Shown piece by piece: positions 45,402-56,906 of a DNA stretch of 64,000 bases. Both the position numbers and the translations under genes were made by a program. The notes below the pieces were generated by a model that saw only the letters and a program-made list of their open reading frames with translations, ran no database searches and was not told where the DNA came from. Source of the stretch: JAGWRA01 sp963711505 (lineage in GTDB: Bacteria; Acidobacteriota; Vicinamibacteria; Vicinamibacterales; CAVVIG01); NCBI GenBank assembly GCA_963711505.1, contig CAVQEJ010000003.1, positions 1,860,001 to 1,924,000 of the forward strand, read 5' to 3'. How positions within the stretch are numbered: the first letter of the stretch is position 1; each line of letters begins with the position of its first letter.

Positions 45402-48400
45402 ATGTCCATCAGACGACGGTTCCTGCGTTCGCTCCTCGCACTGCTCGCCATCACGCTGCTGACGACGTCCGCAGCGGCGGGCGCGGCCCCCCTGCCGGGC
45501 AGCCTCTATTCGGGTCTGCAGTGGCGCCTGATCGGACCGTTCCGGGCCGGACGGGTGATTGCGGTCGCCGGCGTGCCGGGACACCCGGCGCGCTTCTATT
45601 TCGGCGCGGTGGGCGGCGGGGTGTGGGAGACGAATGACGCCGGCCGCACCTGGACGCCGATCTTCGACAAGGAACCGATCGCCTCGATCGGCGCGATTGC
45701 CGTTGCGCCGTCCGACACCAACGTGGTCTACGTGGGCTCGGGCGAAGCCGACATGCGTTCCAGCGTCAGCTACGGCAACGGGATGTACGTCTCCCGGGAC
45801 GCCGGCAGGACCTGGACGCACATCGGGCTGACCGACACGCAGCAGATCGGCGCCATCCTCGTCGACCCGCACGACGCCAACACCGTCTACGTCGCGGCGC
45901 TGGGCCATGCCTATGCCGCGAACGCCGAGCGGGGCGTCTTCAAGAGCACCGATGGCGGCCGCACCTGGAAGAAGGTCCTCTACAAGGACGCCGACACCGG
46001 TGCCATCGCGCTGGCGTTCGGCGGCAACGCCCAGACCGTGTACGCGGCCCTGTGGCAGACGCGCCGCCCGCCATGGAGCGTGTACCCGCCGTCGAACGGT
46101 CCGGGCAGCGGGCTGTACAAGTCCACGGACGGGGGCGAGACCTGGACGCAGGTCACCGGCAACGGATTTCCCAGCGAGGGACTGGGGCGCATCGGCATCG
46201 CCGTCTCACCCAGCAATCCACAGATCGTGTATGCGAACGTGGATGCGAAACAGGGCGGCTTGTACAAATCAACGGATGCCGGCGCGCACTGGACCCGGAT
46301 TTCGCGCGATCCGCGCATCTGGGCGCGCTGGTGGTATTTCGGCGGCGTCACGGTGGATCCGACCAACCCGGACACGGTGTACATCTGCGACACCGCCGCC
46401 TACAAGTCGACCGACGGCGGCAGGACCTTCGTGCCGTTTCACAGTTCACCCGGAGGCGACGATTACCACATCCTGTGGATCGATCCCGGCGACACCGCGC
46501 ACATGATGCTGGGCGTCGACCAGGGCGCCATCGTGAGCGTGAACGGCGGCAGCACCTGGAGCTCCTGGTACAACCAGCCGACCGGCCAGTTCTATCACGT
46601 CGTCACCGACGATCAGTTCCCCTACTGGGTCTACGGCGCGCAGCAGGATTCGCTCGCCATGCGGATCCCGAGCCGCACTGATTATGGCGACTCCAACGCC
46701 GGGATCACCTTCATGGATTTCCGGCCGTTCTCTCCCGGCGGTGAGAGTGATTACATCGCACCCGATCCCCTGAACCCCCGCTATATCTTCGGCGCCACGA
46801 TCGTCCGGCCGTTCGATGGCGACATGACCCGGTTCGACACGAAGACGAAGCAGGATCAGGACGTCAGTCCGACGCTCGAATACCCGGGCATCTACCGTAA
46901 GACCTGGACGCTGCCGGCCGTCTTCTCCCCACGCAATCCGCACGTGCTCTACACGTCCAATCAGGTGCTGTTCCGCACCGATGACGGCGGCAATCACTGG
47001 ACGAAGATCAGTCCCGACCTGTCGCGGCCGGATCCCGGCGCGCCGGCCAATCTGGATCCGGTGACAGCCGCCGACGCGACCACGAAGGATCCACGCCGAG
47101 GCGTCATCTATACGATCGCGCCTTCACCGCTCGCGGACGGCGAGATCTGGGCCGGCACCGATGACGGCCTGATCTGGCTGACTCGTGATGAGGGCCAGCA
47201 CTGGGCGAACGTGACGCCGAAGGCGCTCACCCCCTGGTCGAAGGTCGGCATCATCGAAGCCTCGCACTTCGACGCCAACACCGCGTACGCGGCCATCGAC
47301 CGGCACCGGCTCAACGACTACAAGCCGTACATCTACGTGACCCACGACGCCGGCAAGACCTGGACGCTGATGGTGCACGGCATTCCGGATGGCGACTTCG
47401 TCAACGTCGTACGCGAGGACCCCGTCAAGCGTGGATTGCTGTACGCGGGGACCGAGAAGCACCTGTACGTGTCGTTCGACGGCGGTGAGGACTGGCAGTC
47501 GCTGCAGCTCAACCTGCCCGTGACGTCGATGCGCGATATCGACGTGCACGGCGACGACCTGGTGCTGGCCACCTTTGGCCGCGGATTCTGGATCCTGGAT
47601 GACATCAGCGCCCTGCGCCAGCTCAATGCGCAGGTCGCAGACGCGCCGGCCCAGCTGTTCAAACCGGCGGCGGCCTCTCGGATACGGCCCGGTGGCTTCC
47701 TCAGCACGCCGCTCCCCAAGGACGAACCGCAGGCAGACAATCCGCCCAACGGGGCCCTCATCGATTACACGCTGAAGTCCGATGCGACGACACCGGTGAC
47801 GCTGGAGATCCGGGATGCCCGCGGCCAGATCGTGCGCCGCTATTCCAGCGCCGACACACCCGCGCCGCCGGACCTGCAGACGCTGACGATCACCCCCGAC
47901 TGGATCCGGCCACCGTCGACGCTGTCCACCCGGGCCGGCATGCACCGCTTTGTCTGGAACATGCATGACGCGCTGCCGCAGGCGCTGGTGGACAAGACTG
48001 CCGGTGACGACAGCGGTGATGGCGTGTGGGCGCTGCCGGGGCGGTACACCGTGACGCTGGCCGTCGACGGCCACCGCGAGAGCCAGCCGCTGGAGATCAG
48101 GAAGGACCCGCGGGTGCCGGTGACGCAAGCGGCGCTGCAGCAGCAGTTCGAGCTTGCACGGCGCATCGAATCCCAGCGCGTCGCGTTGACGGGCGCGGCA
48201 ACCGAGGCGGCTCACGTCCTCACTCAACTGGATGCCCTGCGGGGCCAGGCTTCGCCGCCTCTCGCCCAGGCGGTGGAGACCTTCACCCGGAACGTCGCGG
48301 CCGTGGCGGGCGTGAACCCGGCGGCGAATCCGGACAACTCCGTCGGAACACCACCGGCGAACCTGACCAGCCTGCATTACCTCACCGGTGCATTCGCCAA

Positions 48401-48581
48401 TCTGCAGGCGTCGGTTGAAAGCGCCGATGCGGCGCCGACCGTCGGCCAGAGACAGGCATTTGCCAAACAGATGCAGACGCTGACGCACACGCTCGCCCAA
48501 TGGCAGCACCTCAAGCAGGTGGAGCTGACGCGGCTCAATGCGCAGTTGCGGTCTGCGGGCCTGCGCCCCATCACTCCCTAG
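45402..48581 (+). CDS. Secreted VPS10/sortilin-like BNR-repeat protein
   Basis: 1059 aa from ATG 45402 (longer starts lie in the repeat-free upstream region and lack a signal). Signal peptide residues 1-29. At least eight BNR/Asp-box motifs S-x-D-x-G-x-x-W (STDGGRTWKK, STDGGETWTQ, STDAGAHWTR, THDAGKTWTL) build a ten-bladed propeller as in VPS10/sortilin and xyloglucanase-like proteins; a C-terminal Ig-like/helical part (DYTLKSDATTPVTLEIRDARG onwards) follows. Probably binds or cleaves an extracellular ligand; acidobacteria hold many such paralogues. Intact. Confidence 0.9.
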   Translation: MSIRRRFLRSLLALLAITLLTTSAAAGAAPLPGSLYSGLQWRLIGPFRAGRVIAVAGVPGHPARFYFGAVGGGVWETNDAGRTWTPIFDKEPIASIGAIAVAPSDTNVVYVGSGEADMRSSVSYGNGMYVSRDAGRTWTHIGLTDTQQIGAILVDPHDANTVYVAALGHAYAANAERGVFKSTDGGRTWKKVLYKDADTGAIALAFGGNAQTVYAALWQTRRPPWSVYPPSNGPGSGLYKSTDGGETWTQVTGNGFPSEGLGRIGIAVSPSNPQIVYANVDAKQGGLYKSTDAGAHWTRISRDPRIWARWWYFGGVTVDPTNPDTVYICDTAAYKSTDGGRTFVPFHSSPGGDDYHILWIDPGDTAHMMLGVDQGAIVSVNGGSTWSSWYNQPTGQFYHVVTDDQFPYWVYGAQQDSLAMRIPSRTDYGDSNAGITFMDFRPFSPGGESDYIAPDPLNPRYIFGATIVRPFDGDMTRFDTKTKQDQDVSPTLEYPGIYRKTWTLPAVFSPRNPHVLYTSNQVLFRTDDGGNHWTKISPDLSRPDPGAPANLDPVTAADATTKDPRRGVIYTIAPSPLADGEIWAGTDDGLIWLTRDEGQHWANVTPKALTPWSKVGIIEASHFDANTAYAAIDRHRLNDYKPYIYVTHDAGKTWTLMVHGIPDGDFVNVVREDPVKRGLLYAGTEKHLYVSFDGGEDWQSLQLNLPVTSMRDIDVHGDDLVLATFGRGFWILDDISALRQLNAQVADAPAQLFKPAAASRIRPGGFLSTPLPKDEPQADNPPNGALIDYTLKSDATTPVTLEIRDARGQIVRRYSSADTPAPPDLQTLTITPDWIRPPSTLSTRAGMHRFVWNMHDALPQALVDKTAGDDSGDGVWALPGRYTVTLAVDGHRESQPLEIRKDPRVPVTQAALQQQFELARRIESQRVALTGAATEAAHVLTQLDALRGQASPPLAQAVETFTRNVAAVAGVNPAANPDNSVGTPPANLTSLHYLTGAFANLQASVESADAAPTVGQRQAFAKQMQTLTHTLAQWQHLKQVELTRLNAQLRSAGLRPITP

Positions 48582-48669
48582 CGGGCGCTGGCGCGGATGA
48601 GGGCGGCCTCGGAACACAGGCACGACAACGCACTGTCGGGCATGGCTTGACGTTCGGCCATGGCGCCAT

Positions 48670-48684
48670 ATATGGTAGCCATAT
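48670..48684. promoter_or_regulatory. Palindrome overlapping the vapB-2 start
   Basis: ATATGG-TAG-CCATAT, perfect 6-bp arms, overlaps the antitoxin start codon; the nested CCATATATGG at 48666-48675 is also palindromic. Likely operator for TA autorepression. Confidence 0.6.
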
Positions 48685-48913
48685 GCAGAAGACGACCGTC
48701 TATCTCGACGAGGAGACCTATCGCCGGCTCAAGCAGCTCGCGCGCGGCCAGGGTCGCCCGCCGGCCGAGATGATTCGCGAGGCGGTCGCCGAATACACCG
48801 CGCGGCATACGCCGCGCCGCAAGGCCCGGAGCGTCGGCGCGTTCAAGAGCGGCCGCCGCGATCTGGGCCAGCGCGCGGAAGAATTGTTGTCGGGGTTCGG
48901 TGAAGACCGATGA
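48683..48913 (+). CDS. Ribbon-helix-helix (CopG-type) antitoxin
   Basis: 76 aa from ATG 48683. MQKTTVYLDEETYRRLKQLARGQGRPPAEMIREAVAEYTARH is a classic RHH; the Gly/Arg-rich tail binds toxin. ATGA overlap with the following PIN gene. Confidence 0.88.
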   Translation: MQKTTVYLDEETYRRLKQLARGQGRPPAEMIREAVAEYTARHTPRRKARSVGAFKSGRRDLGQRAEELLSGFGEDR

Positions 48914-49323
48914 TCGTCGTCGACACGGGCGCGCTCGTCGCCCTCCTCGACGCCGATGAAGACCACCACGCGGCCGTCCGCGCGATCTACGAAGACGACC
49001 CCGCGGCCTGGATCCTGCCCTGGGCGATCCTGCCTGAAGTCGATTACCTGGTCGCGACCCACCTGGGCCCGAAGGCTCAGGAGGCGTTTCTCGCGGATCT
49101 CTCCAGCGGCGCGTTCTCCGTGGAATGGGGTCGCGACGAAGACCTCGCGAGAGCCGCGGAGATCCAGGCCCGTTACCCGGCGCTCCGCATGGGACTCGTC
49201 GACGCGATCGTGATGGCGACGACCGAGCGCCTGAAGGCCGGTGCGATCGCGACACTCGATCTCCGGCACTTCGGCGCGGTCTCGCTCAGCGGGAATCCGA
49301 AGCTGCTGCCGCGCGACGCGTGA
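48910..49323 (+). CDS. VapC-type PIN-domain toxin
   Basis: 137 aa. MIVVDTGALVALLD with catalytic Asp, LPEVDYLVATHL, MGLVDAIVMATTERL and ATLDLRHFGAV carry the acidic site. Endoribonuclease toxin of the pair. Confidence 0.9.
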   Translation: MIVVDTGALVALLDADEDHHAAVRAIYEDDPAAWILPWAILPEVDYLVATHLGPKAQEAFLADLSSGAFSVEWGRDEDLARAAEIQARYPALRMGLVDAIVMATTERLKAGAIATLDLRHFGAVSLSGNPKLLPRDA

Positions 49324-49336
49324 AGGAGTCCGGTTC

Positions 49337-49358
49337 GGGCCGAGCTGAAGCTCGGCCC
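49337..49358. repeat. REP-like element, TGAA-loop orientation
   Basis: GGGCCGAGC-TGAA-GCTCGGCCC, 9-bp stem, followed by CCTACGAGG. Reverse orientation of the TTCA-loop family; 14 bp after the PIN gene stop. Confidence 0.85.
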
Positions 49359-49471
49359 CTACGAGGGGTTTCAGGTCGCCGCCGCCGGGCTTCCGCCGTC
49401 GCGGACGCTTCGGCGGACTCGCCGGAGCCTTGGCGACAACGGACGGTCGAACCAGTGACGGAACCCAGGTC

Positions 49472-49496
49472 GTAGCGCCGGCCTTCAGCCCGGCCG
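49472..49496. repeat. REP-like element, TTCA-loop variant
   Basis: GTAGCGCCGGCCTTCAGCCCGGCC keeps the GTAGC flank and TTCAG centre with altered stem bases. Lies just before the next TA module. Confidence 0.65.
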
Positions 49497-49525
49497 ACGC
49501 GGGCCTGAACAGCCGGTGTGTTAAG

Positions 49526-49545
49526 CTGTATACAACTCATTACAG
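49526..49545. promoter_or_regulatory. Promoter/operator of the 49.6 kb TA module
   Basis: TGTATACA is a self-complementary octamer (49527-49534) covering a -10-like TATACA; CTGTA (49526-49530) and TACAG (49541-49545) are an additional inverted pair. The antitoxin starts at 49556. Confidence 0.5.
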
Positions 49546-49555
49546 GTCAACACAC

Positions 49556-49816
49556 ATGACGACAACGCTTTCCGTCCGCATCGACGCGGAGACCAAGAAG
49601 CGCCTCGAATCGCTGGCCAGACGGTCACGGCGCTCGAAGTCGTTCCTCGCCGCCGAGGCCATCGCCGCATTCGTCGAGACCGAGCAGTGGCAGCTCGACG
49701 AAATCGAGGCCGGCCTGAAGGAACTCGACGAAGGCCGGGCCGTTGCCCACGGCGACGTCTCCGCCTGGCTCCGTTCCTGGGGACGGAAACGCGAGCGCAA
49801 GGCTCCGCGACGGTGA
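49556..49816 (+). CDS. CopG/RHH-type antitoxin
   Basis: 86 aa. MTTTLSVRIDAETKKRLESLARRSRRSKSFLAAEAIAAFVETEQWQL is the RHH domain (RelB/ParD-like); the tail EIEAGLKELDEGRAVAHGDVSAWL matches ParD-like antitoxins with the ParE-binding helix. GTGA overlap with the toxin gene. Confidence 0.88.
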   Translation: MTTTLSVRIDAETKKRLESLARRSRRSKSFLAAEAIAAFVETEQWQLDEIEAGLKELDEGRAVAHGDVSAWLRSWGRKRERKAPRR

Positions 49817-50098
49817 CCATCGTCTGGGCGCCGCGTGCGATCCGGCATCTCGAGGAGCTTCGCGCCTACATCGCCCAGGACAGCCCTGCCGCGGCCGGCC
49901 GTATCGCGGCGATGCTCCTGGAGGCAGTCGATCGTCTCGGCCGAACGCCCGAGCCTCGGCCGGCCCGGCCGGGTGGCCGGAACCCACGAGCTCGTCGTGC
50001 CGGACACGCCTTTCGTCATCCCCTATCGCGTCCGGGCCGACCGTCTCGAAATCATCGCCGTCTTCCACGGGCGTCAGCAGTGGCCGAAGGCGTTGTAG
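49813..50098 (+). CDS. ParE/RelE-type toxin, one frame break
   Basis: About 94 aa from GTG 49813. VTIVWAPRAIRHLEELRAYIAQDSPAAAGRIAAMLLEAVDRL is the ParE opening; after a break near 49960 the next frame continues GRVAGTHELVVPDTPFVIPYRVRADRLEIIAVFHGRQQWP, the rest of the domain. ParE-type toxins poison gyrase; RelE-type cleave mRNA. Confidence 0.85.
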
Positions 50099-50134
50099 AC
50101 CGGGCATGGAGCGGCCGGGGCCTCCATCGAACTG

Positions 50135-52870
50135 CTATTCGCTCCGCAGCGCGACCTGCGGATCGATCCGAATGGCGCGGCGGGCAGGCACGTACGTCGC
50201 CAGCGCGGCCACGGCGACGAAGCCGGCCGCGGCCCCAGCGTAGGTGATCGGATCGAGCGGCGTGAGGCCGAACAGCATTCCCTGCAGGTACCGGCTGAGG
50301 GCCGCGGCGCCCGCCAGGCCGATGGCAAGTCCGGTGGCAGTGAGAATCAGACTCTGACGCAGCACGAGCCCGAGCAGGTGGCCCACCTGCGCACCGAGCG
50401 CACGGCGGATGCCGATCTCGCGCGTGCGGGCCTCCACGGCGTAGGCCAGCACGCCGTAGATGCCAATGGCAGCGAGCGCCACCGCGATCGCGGCGAAGAT
50501 GCCGAGCCAGACCGCGTAGAGCCGCGGACGCATCAGCGAATTGCTCAACAACTCGTTCAACGTGTTCATGTTGACGATGGACGCCTGCGCATCCAGCCCC
50601 CGGACCGTAGCGCGGAGGCCGCTCACCAGCCCGGCCGGCTGGCCAAATCCGCGGACCATGAAGTACGGGCCGAGCGGATACGGCGGGAAGCCAAAGTCTT
50701 CAAGCCAGCCGACGTCCGCGAACACCTCGGGTTGCGGTGCTGTGGCCAACGCGAACTCATGCGTGTTGCCCACCACGCCCACAATCGTCCACGGAGCCGG
50801 GTCGGGACCGATGTACACGGCTCGCCCGATGGGACTCCGGTCTGCGAAGTCCCGCTGGGCGAGCGCTTCGTTGATGACGACTTCGAGCGGACGTCCCGGC
50901 CCGCCTTCAGTCGTCCACGCCCGGCCGGCGAGCATCCGCATGCGGAGCACGTCGAAATAGCCGGCGCTGACCAGGCGGGTGTCGGCCCGTTGGTCCGAAG
51001 GGACCGGAGAGCTGTCACGCCGCGCAGGAGGCGTCCGCCCGACCCGCAACTGGTCCTCGAGATTCACCATCGGCACCTCTCGAGAGACCGCGGCGCCAGC
51101 AACACCAGACATCTGCTGAATCCGCGCGACGAGCTGCGTGGAGAACGCTTCCAGCCTGGCATCCGAATATCCGGGCAACGCCACTTGAAACGCCAGAGTC
51201 CGATCCGGGTTGTATCCAGGATCCACAGTCGCCAGCTTCGTGAAGCTCCGGATCAGGAGCCCTCCGGTGACGACGAGCATCACCGCCAGCGACGTCTCGG
51301 TGGCCACAAGCCAGCCGCGTCCACGAAGGTGGCGGAGGCCCCGCATTCCCGACACCTGCGAACTCGTCCCTTCGCGCAGGATGCCCGCCTGAGCGGGCGC
51401 CGAAGCACGCAGCGCCGCCACGAGTCCGCAGCCAAGACCACTCATCAGCGCGAGAAGGACCGTGAACGCGATGGCGGCCCCGTCGACTGTCATGTCGTTG
51501 AGCCTGGGGAAGTTCAGCCCGATGTCCACATCGATCCGCGGGAGCGTCGTCGCGAGTGTCCGCAGCAGGTGTACGCCGCCGTACGCGAGTGCGATTCCGC
51601 CTAGTGCGCCAATCGCCGCCAGCAAGATTGTCTCGGTCAGCAAGTGGCGAACGGCACGACCGCGGCCGGCACCGAGCGCCAATCTGACGGCAATCTCCTG
51701 TTGGCGCGCCATCGTGCGGGCCATGAACAGATTGGCCACGTTCACACACGCGATGAGCAGCACGAATCCGGCGGCGAGCGCCAGTATCAGCAGCGCAGGT
51801 CTCACAGAGGCCACCAGCTGGTCGCGAGCGCCAATCAGCTCGAATCGTCGTGCGCCGGACGTCCTCGCGACACGCGTGCCGCCACGGGCCGCGCGAAGAA
51901 CCGTCCCGACCTCGCCGTTGGCTGCCATGAGCGAGATCCCCGGTGCCAGCCGTGCCACGACAAAGCCCAACACACGTGGCGGCTCGACCGGATACGGGAT
52001 CCAGAGCTGGGACTGCGTGTCGGGATCCAGGAAGTGAAAGCCAGCCGGCATGACGCCAATGATGGTGTAGCTCTCCGGCGGACGCGCCCGTCCGAGCAGC
52101 GACCGGACGGCGATCGTCTGGCCGATGGCATGCGGATCGCCATCGAACGCGCTCCGCCAGAGTCGATAGCTGAGCAATACAAGATGATCGCGTCCCATCG
52201 CGAGGTCCCGCTTGGTGAACAGCCGCCCCAGCAGCGGCGTCGCCCCGAGCACTTGGAACAATGACGGCGTGGCGGTCGCCCCCACGGTCCGTGTCGCGCC
52301 TTTCGGTCCGACGATCGTCAGCACGGCGCCGTTGTAGGCCGCCACACCGGATAGGCTCCGTGCTTGTCGCGTCAGGACGTCGACATCGGACGCGCTGCAG
52401 TAGGTTCGCGTGACGGCCCGACCGTTCCCGGTCTTGCTGGCCGGCACGTGCTCGACGAGCCTGACGAGCCGGTCAGCATCGGGATACGGCAGCGACTTCA
52501 AGAGCACCGAATGGACGACGCTGAAGATGGCGGTGTTCGCTCCGATGCCCAGCGCGAGCGTGACGACGACGACCAGCGTGAAGGCAGGCGTGCGGGCAAG
52601 CCCACGGACGGCATGGCGCACATCCTGCCGTAGCTGCTCGAGCCAGATGAACAATCGCGCGTCGCGCTGGTGCTCCTTCGCCTGCTCGACGCCGCCGAAG
52701 GCACGTCGCGCCGCGACGCGCGCCTCGTCGGCCGAGAGACCGCGGCGGCGATGCTCGTCCTCGATCAGCGCGAGGTGCGCATCGACCTCGCGCGCGAGGT
52801 CGCGCTCGGCCCTGGACGGCCGGAGAAAGACGAGCAGGCGTTGGAAGAAACGCCGGAGAGGTGTTGGCAT
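50135..52870 (-). CDS. ADOP-type ABC permease (intact)
   Basis: 911 aa, complete. The N-terminal cytosolic prefix (FLRPSRAERDLAREVDAHLALIEDEHRRRGLSADEARVAARRAFGG) precedes EQLRQDVRHAVRGLARTPAFTLVVVVTLALGIGANTAIFSVV, a MacB-like periplasmic domain, FtsX-type helices LLIACVNVANLFMARTM, a second periplasmic domain and FtsX unit, and the signature end ARRAIRIDPQVALRSE. It has no ATPase domain; such orphan permeases may join a separate MacB ATPase. It is downstream of padR (53032) in one operon. Confidence 0.92.
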   Translation of the reverse strand: MPTPLRRFFQRLLVFLRPSRAERDLAREVDAHLALIEDEHRRRGLSADEARVAARRAFGGVEQAKEHQRDARLFIWLEQLRQDVRHAVRGLARTPAFTLVVVVTLALGIGANTAIFSVVHSVLLKSLPYPDADRLVRLVEHVPASKTGNGRAVTRTYCSASDVDVLTRQARSLSGVAAYNGAVLTIVGPKGATRTVGATATPSLFQVLGATPLLGRLFTKRDLAMGRDHLVLLSYRLWRSAFDGDPHAIGQTIAVRSLLGRARPPESYTIIGVMPAGFHFLDPDTQSQLWIPYPVEPPRVLGFVVARLAPGISLMAANGEVGTVLRAARGGTRVARTSGARRFELIGARDQLVASVRPALLILALAAGFVLLIACVNVANLFMARTMARQQEIAVRLALGAGRGRAVRHLLTETILLAAIGALGGIALAYGGVHLLRTLATTLPRIDVDIGLNFPRLNDMTVDGAAIAFTVLLALMSGLGCGLVAALRASAPAQAGILREGTSSQVSGMRGLRHLRGRGWLVATETSLAVMLVVTGGLLIRSFTKLATVDPGYNPDRTLAFQVALPGYSDARLEAFSTQLVARIQQMSGVAGAAVSREVPMVNLEDQLRVGRTPPARRDSSPVPSDQRADTRLVSAGYFDVLRMRMLAGRAWTTEGGPGRPLEVVINEALAQRDFADRSPIGRAVYIGPDPAPWTIVGVVGNTHEFALATAPQPEVFADVGWLEDFGFPPYPLGPYFMVRGFGQPAGLVSGLRATVRGLDAQASIVNMNTLNELLSNSLMRPRLYAVWLGIFAAIAVALAAIGIYGVLAYAVEARTREIGIRRALGAQVGHLLGLVLRQSLILTATGLAIGLAGAAALSRYLQGMLFGLTPLDPITYAGAAAGFVAVAALATYVPARRAIRIDPQVALRSE

Positions 52871-52879
52871 TGTTCAGTG

Positions 52880-52903
52880 GGCGTGGGGCCCCACCCCCAC
52901 GCC
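52880..52903. other. 9-bp-stem hairpin between padR and permease
   Basis: GGCGTGGGG at 52880-52888 and its complement at 52895-52903 with a 6-nt C-rich loop, just before the permease start on the minus strand. It may tune permease translation or terminate some transcripts. Confidence 0.45.
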
Positions 52904-53031
52904 GTTGCTTCGCTGATGCTCGCCCTCGGATCCGCTCGTCCTCGGGCTCGCATGGCCGCAGGCGCGGGATGTCTTCGGACGACCGTGGCTACTTCAACAC
53001 GGCGAATCCCTAATCCCCAGCCCCGCGATCG

Positions 53032-53373
53032 TCACGACTCGTCGAGCAGCAGCTTGTTGACCAGCCCGGCCAGGCGGTGCCAGCGCTCGGTCTGCTCGCC
53101 GAGCGCCCGCTCCCCGGTCTTCGTGATGCCGTAGTACTTCGCCTCGCGGTTGTGCTCGGTCCGCTGCCAGCTCCCCTTGATCCATCCCTTCTGCTCGAGG
53201 CGGACCAGGGCGGGATAGAGCGTCCCCTGGTTCAGCGTGAACGGATGGTCGGCCATCTGCTCCAGCCGGGTGGCCAGGCTGTAGGCGTGCTGCGGCCCCA
53301 TGGTGCTCAGCGCACGCAGGATGATGAGATTGAGCGTTCCCTGCAGCAGTTCGACGCGGTCTCTACTAGGCAT
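53032..53373 (-). CDS. PadR family regulator
   Basis: 113 aa from ATG 53373. Winged-helix LLQGTLNLIILRALSTMGPQHAYSLATRLEQM followed by FTLNQGTLYPALVRLEQKGWIKGSW, the PadR core, and the C-terminal helix. Divergent from the 53.5 kb permease and upstream of the 50.1 kb permease, so it may govern both. Confidence 0.93.
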   Translation of the reverse strand: MPSRDRVELLQGTLNLIILRALSTMGPQHAYSLATRLEQMADHPFTLNQGTLYPALVRLEQKGWIKGSWQRTEHNREAKYYGITKTGERALGEQTERWHRLAGLVNKLLLDES

Positions 53374-53451
53374 ACAAGTGCACCGTGCTCGGCAGGATGC
53401 CACGACTCTACTGGCGTGTCAAGTGAAGAGGGACCCGTTGCACTCTTCTCC

Positions 53452-53500
53452 TTGACAGCTGAGGAGATGGAGGCATACAGTCTCGCCTAATCATCTTAGG
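53452..53500 (+). promoter_or_regulatory. ADOP permease promoter with PadR-like box
   Basis: Consensus -35 TTGACA at 53452-53457 and -10 TACAGT at 53476-53481, 18 bp apart. Just downstream CCTAA-N5-TTAGG (53486-53500), including part of the ribosome site AGGAG, forms an inverted repeat. The CGCCTAA word also occurs in the other padR operator (31341-31347). Confidence 0.65.
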
Positions 53501-53509
53501 AGTCTCACC

Positions 53510-56179
<2,670 letters not shown>

Positions 56180-56246
56180 GCGGGACGGTCAGCACCAGGC
56201 CGGCCGCGCCTTGTTGGGCGGTCCGTTCGGTGCTACGCTTCCTCGC

Positions 56247-56471
56247 ATGACGATCACAGCGCGCGTTCGAGCGGGCCGACTGGTCCTCGACGAGCCCACA
56301 GACCTTCCGGAAGGTACTGAGGTCGAACTGCTGGCGCTGGATCCCGGCGACTGGCTCGATGATGCCGATCGCGCCGCGCTGCACGAAGCGTTGCGACAGT
56401 CGGACGCGGACGTCGCGGCTGGCCGGCTCATCGACGCGCGCGACATCCTGCGGGAGCTCCGGTCGCGTTGA
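56247..56471 (+). CDS. Small antitoxin of a RelE/ParE module
   Basis: 74 aa from ATG 56247. MTITARVRAGRLVLDEPTDLPEGTEVELLALDPGDWLDDADRAAL resembles AbrB-like/antitoxin N-termini followed by the acidic helix common in RelE partners (HEALRQSDADVAAGRLIDARDIL). It ends in a TTGA overlap with the toxin. Confidence 0.75.
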   Translation: MTITARVRAGRLVLDEPTDLPEGTEVELLALDPGDWLDDADRAALHEALRQSDADVAAGRLIDARDILRELRSR

Positions 56472-56770
56472 CGGAACGGCGCGTCCGGTTGACCGCGACC
56501 GCGCGACGTCACGTTCAGCGTGAGGAGCTCTGGTGGATTGAGAATCGGGTCCACTCGGAGGTCTTCATCACCGAATTCGAGCGAGCCGTTCAGGTGCTCG
56601 CGCTCCTTCCCGGAGCCGGCACGGCGTATCCGCAAGCCGGACTCGCCGGACTGCGCCGCGTGTACCTCCCGAAGACCGCCTGCCACCTCTATTACACGTT
56701 CGACCAGGGCGAAGTGACCATCCGCGCCCTGTGGGGCGCACGCCGAGAGCGTGGTCCAGGTTTCAAGTAG
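56468..56770 (+). CDS. RelE/ParE-type toxin
   Basis: 100 aa from TTG 56468 (TGA/TTG overlap). ATARRHVQREELWWIENRVHSEVFITEFERAVQVL and LRRVYLPKTACHLYYTFDQGEVTIRALWGARR are the RelE/ParE fold, with a basic tail for RNA or gyrase. Intact. Confidence 0.85.
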   Translation: MTERRVRLTATARRHVQREELWWIENRVHSEVFITEFERAVQVLALLPGAGTAYPQAGLAGLRRVYLPKTACHLYYTFDQGEVTIRALWGARRERGPGFK

Positions 56771-56906
56771 TGCTTCCGCCCGCCGACTGCGCCGCCCGGC
56801 TTGACACAATAACGTGGCCTGTACGCCTCATCTCTGCCAGCACGACCGGCATTGAGCGACGAGACGGCGCTGCAAGCAGGGGGATCTTCCTCAGGAGAGC
56901 AAGAGC

